DNA of 64,000 bases, taken from contig JAFUZO010000042.1 of NCBI GenBank assembly GCA_017476575.1, forward strand, positions 1 through 64,000, given 5' to 3'. The position numbers and the translations under genes were made by a program. Source of the stretch: Bacteroidales bacterium. Lineage in GTDB: Bacteria; Bacteroidota; Bacteroidia; Bacteroidales; UBA932. The notes under the pieces are model-generated. The model was not told where the DNA came from and searched no databases. It worked only from the letters and a program-made list of their open reading frames with translations. Of this stretch, positions 62,712 through 64,000 are shown one piece after another. Each line of letters opens with the position of its first letter. Positions within the stretch are counted from its first letter, which is position 1.

Positions 62712-64000
62712 ATGAAAAAAAGCATTATCTTCCTCCTGTCCGGATTGTGCCTGGCGACAGCCTGCGACAAGTCCGGAAAGAATCCCGGACCTGACTATCC
62801 CGACCCCGTGTCCGGAACGGTATACGCGCTCGAAGGGACGGTGGATTCCCCGGGTTTCACCTGGACGACCAACGCTTCGGTCGGTCTGTACAGCGCCATG
62901 GACGAGGTGAAGGCCTCCAACCTCGAATGCAAGATCGAAGGCTGGGCCGACACGGACCTGGTGGATGCCGAGACCGGCGAACCGGTCCCGTACACGCCTT
63001 CCTCCTATGACGGGAAGGCTGTCGCACCCTTCAACACGCCCGCCCTGGACTTGGTGAAAGGCAAGAACAAATTCCTGGTATACACCCCCTATGATCCGAC
63101 CCTCAAATATGTGGCCGGAGTCATCTTCGGCCTGGAAGTCGCCGAGGAGCAGACCCAGCCGCGTCCCGGTGTGGCCGGCAGCGGATTCTCGTTCGGAACC
63201 TGCGAGGGGATCCCGGGTGTCGATGCCTCCTTCCCCTTCACCCTCCATCCGGTCTCGGCCGTGGCCAGGGTGTCCATCTCCTCGACGGAGTTCTCCGGGT
63301 ACGGTGTCAGCAAGGTGACCCTCTGGGACGAGACCGGCCAGGCCGCCCTCGGCGGCGGGTTCAACGTCAATGTCGAGGAGAACGCCTTCCAGACCCTGAC
63401 GACCTACAGCCGTGTCTCCACGACCGTCCTCAACCCGTCCCCGCTGGGCAGCGGCACCCAGGACATCTATGTCAACATCCTTCCGGGCACCTATTCCGAC
63501 CTGTATGTCATCGTCGAACTGACCGGCACCCAGGGGACGGTCACGATTCCCCTGAAGAAGACCGGCCTGAGTTTCACCGGCGGCCAGACCACCGAGGTCG
63601 CCATCGCCGGACTCGGCAGCAGCGACAACAGCGTGCCGTGGTACTGCCCGGTCGAAAAACGTCTCCAGAGCGGCCTCGGCTATGCCTACGGCGATGCCAA
63701 CACCTACTTCATCCAGTGCAAGGACGGCAGCACCTGGCACGGCGCCACCTACTCGCCTGATGCCGACATCCCCGACGAGGTCGTCATCGACTACCGGGCC
63801 CGCGGCAGTTTCTTCGCCGTGGAACCGCCCACCGATGTCACCTTCGAATGGTTCGAGAACAACGGGAGCGTCTACACCCCGCGAGTCGCCCAATATGAGG
63901 AAAGCGGCATCGACCCCACCCGCTTCACTTTCACCGTGGACGCGGCCGGCTACCGGGTGACGGTCAAGAACACCGGAGCCTATGCCGGCGCCCCGGTCCT
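62712..64000 (+). CDS. Fimbrillin-like lipoprotein, 3' end outside window
   Basis: Open from the ATG at 62712 to the last base (429 codons so far). Lipoprotein signal MKKSIIFLLSGLCLATAC. The sequence has SGTVYALEGTVDSPGFTWTT, VAPFNTPALDLVKGKNKFLV, TPYDPTLKYVAGVIFGLEVA, FPFTLHPVSAVARVSISSTE and YVNILPGTYSDLYVIVELTG, all typical of fimbrillin-family beta-sandwich repeats with a V-A-R-V strand. It follows SusD by 31 nt, the SusE/SusF position, so a surface glycan-binding role is more likely than pilus assembly. Confidence 0.75.
   Translation, partial: MKKSIIFLLSGLCLATACDKSGKNPGPDYPDPVSGTVYALEGTVDSPGFTWTTNASVGLYSAMDEVKASNLECKIEGWADTDLVDAETGEPVPYTPSSYDGKAVAPFNTPALDLVKGKNKFLVYTPYDPTLKYVAGVIFGLEVAEEQTQPRPGVAGSGFSFGTCEGIPGVDASFPFTLHPVSAVARVSISSTEFSGYGVSKVTLWDETGQAALGGGFNVNVEENAFQTLTTYSRVSTTVLNPSPLGSGTQDIYVNILPGTYSDLYVIVELTGTQGTVTIPLKKTGLSFTGGQTTEVAIAGLGSSDNSVPWYCPVEKRLQSGLGYAYGDANTYFIQCKDGSTWHGATYSPDADIPDEVVIDYRARGSFFAVEPPTDVTFEWFENNGSVYTPRVAQYEESGIDPTRFTFTVDAAGYRVTVKNTGAYAGAPV

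Overview
The window comes from a high-GC member of the Bacteroidota, most likely a gut-type Bacteroidales. The evidence is the SusC/SusD pairs, propeller/AraC sensor-regulators, BACON and fimbrillin-like lipoproteins, DUF4249 and HicAB proteins, and Bacteroidetes-type promoters (TTTG, about 20 nt, TAnnTTTG). Genus cannot be assigned from the sequence alone. No rRNA, CRISPR array, prophage or transposase gene was seen.

Layout. (1) 1-9988, plus strand: a tight operon bracketed by two DUF5107/TPR proteins, enclosing a GH5-like hydrolase, a lipoprotein aldose 1-epimerase, a BNR/sialidase-like protein and a DUF6259 glycosidase-like protein. It has no SusC/SusD. (2) 10019-17186: an RsiV-like lipoprotein, an S9 (DPP-IV family) peptidase, a hicAB toxin-antitoxin pair with a palindrome in its promoter, a GH3 lipoprotein and a nitroreductase lipoprotein. 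(3) 17192-22455, minus strand: a DUF4249 lipoprotein, an STN-type TonB receptor and a SUMF1-like lipoprotein form one operon, preceded by a GH88 unsaturated glucuronyl hydrolase with its own promoter. (4) 22770-40384, minus strand: a large polysaccharide utilization locus (PUL). In transcription order it holds GH3, a 44-residue peptide, a fimbrillin-like lipoprotein, a heparinase II/III lyase, a BACON-like lipoprotein, a shortened SusC, a full SusC, SusD, a second heparinase II/III lyase and a twin-arginine FAD oxidoreductase. Upstream lies a membrane regulator (40474-43140) with propeller and AraC parts but no kinase or receiver. The gene content points to a uronic-acid-containing glycan cut by lyases and finished by GH88 and GH3; this is inference. 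(5) 43141-44523: dispersed repeats and two broken genes facing each other. (6) 44688-48345: rpsL-rpsG-fusA-rpsJ with a clear promoter, then a CAU tRNA; the usual rplC does not follow rpsJ. (7) 48346-52480: a decayed yfhO copy, a lower-GC orphan ORF, an intact yfhO-family gene, and two inverted-repeat elements flanking that gene. (8) 52480-54164: dapD and dapA. (9) 54212-64000: a hybrid sensor with a broken H-box and no ATPase domain, divergent from a SusC/SusD/fimbrillin-like operon that runs off the window. A direct-repeat operator candidate lies between them.

The most notable signals are the two reduced sensor-regulators, the 22-bp-period direct repeat, the tandem short/long SusC arrangement, a 152-bp extragenic palindrome present in two copies, and the scars of short-repeat recombination in the yfhO copy.
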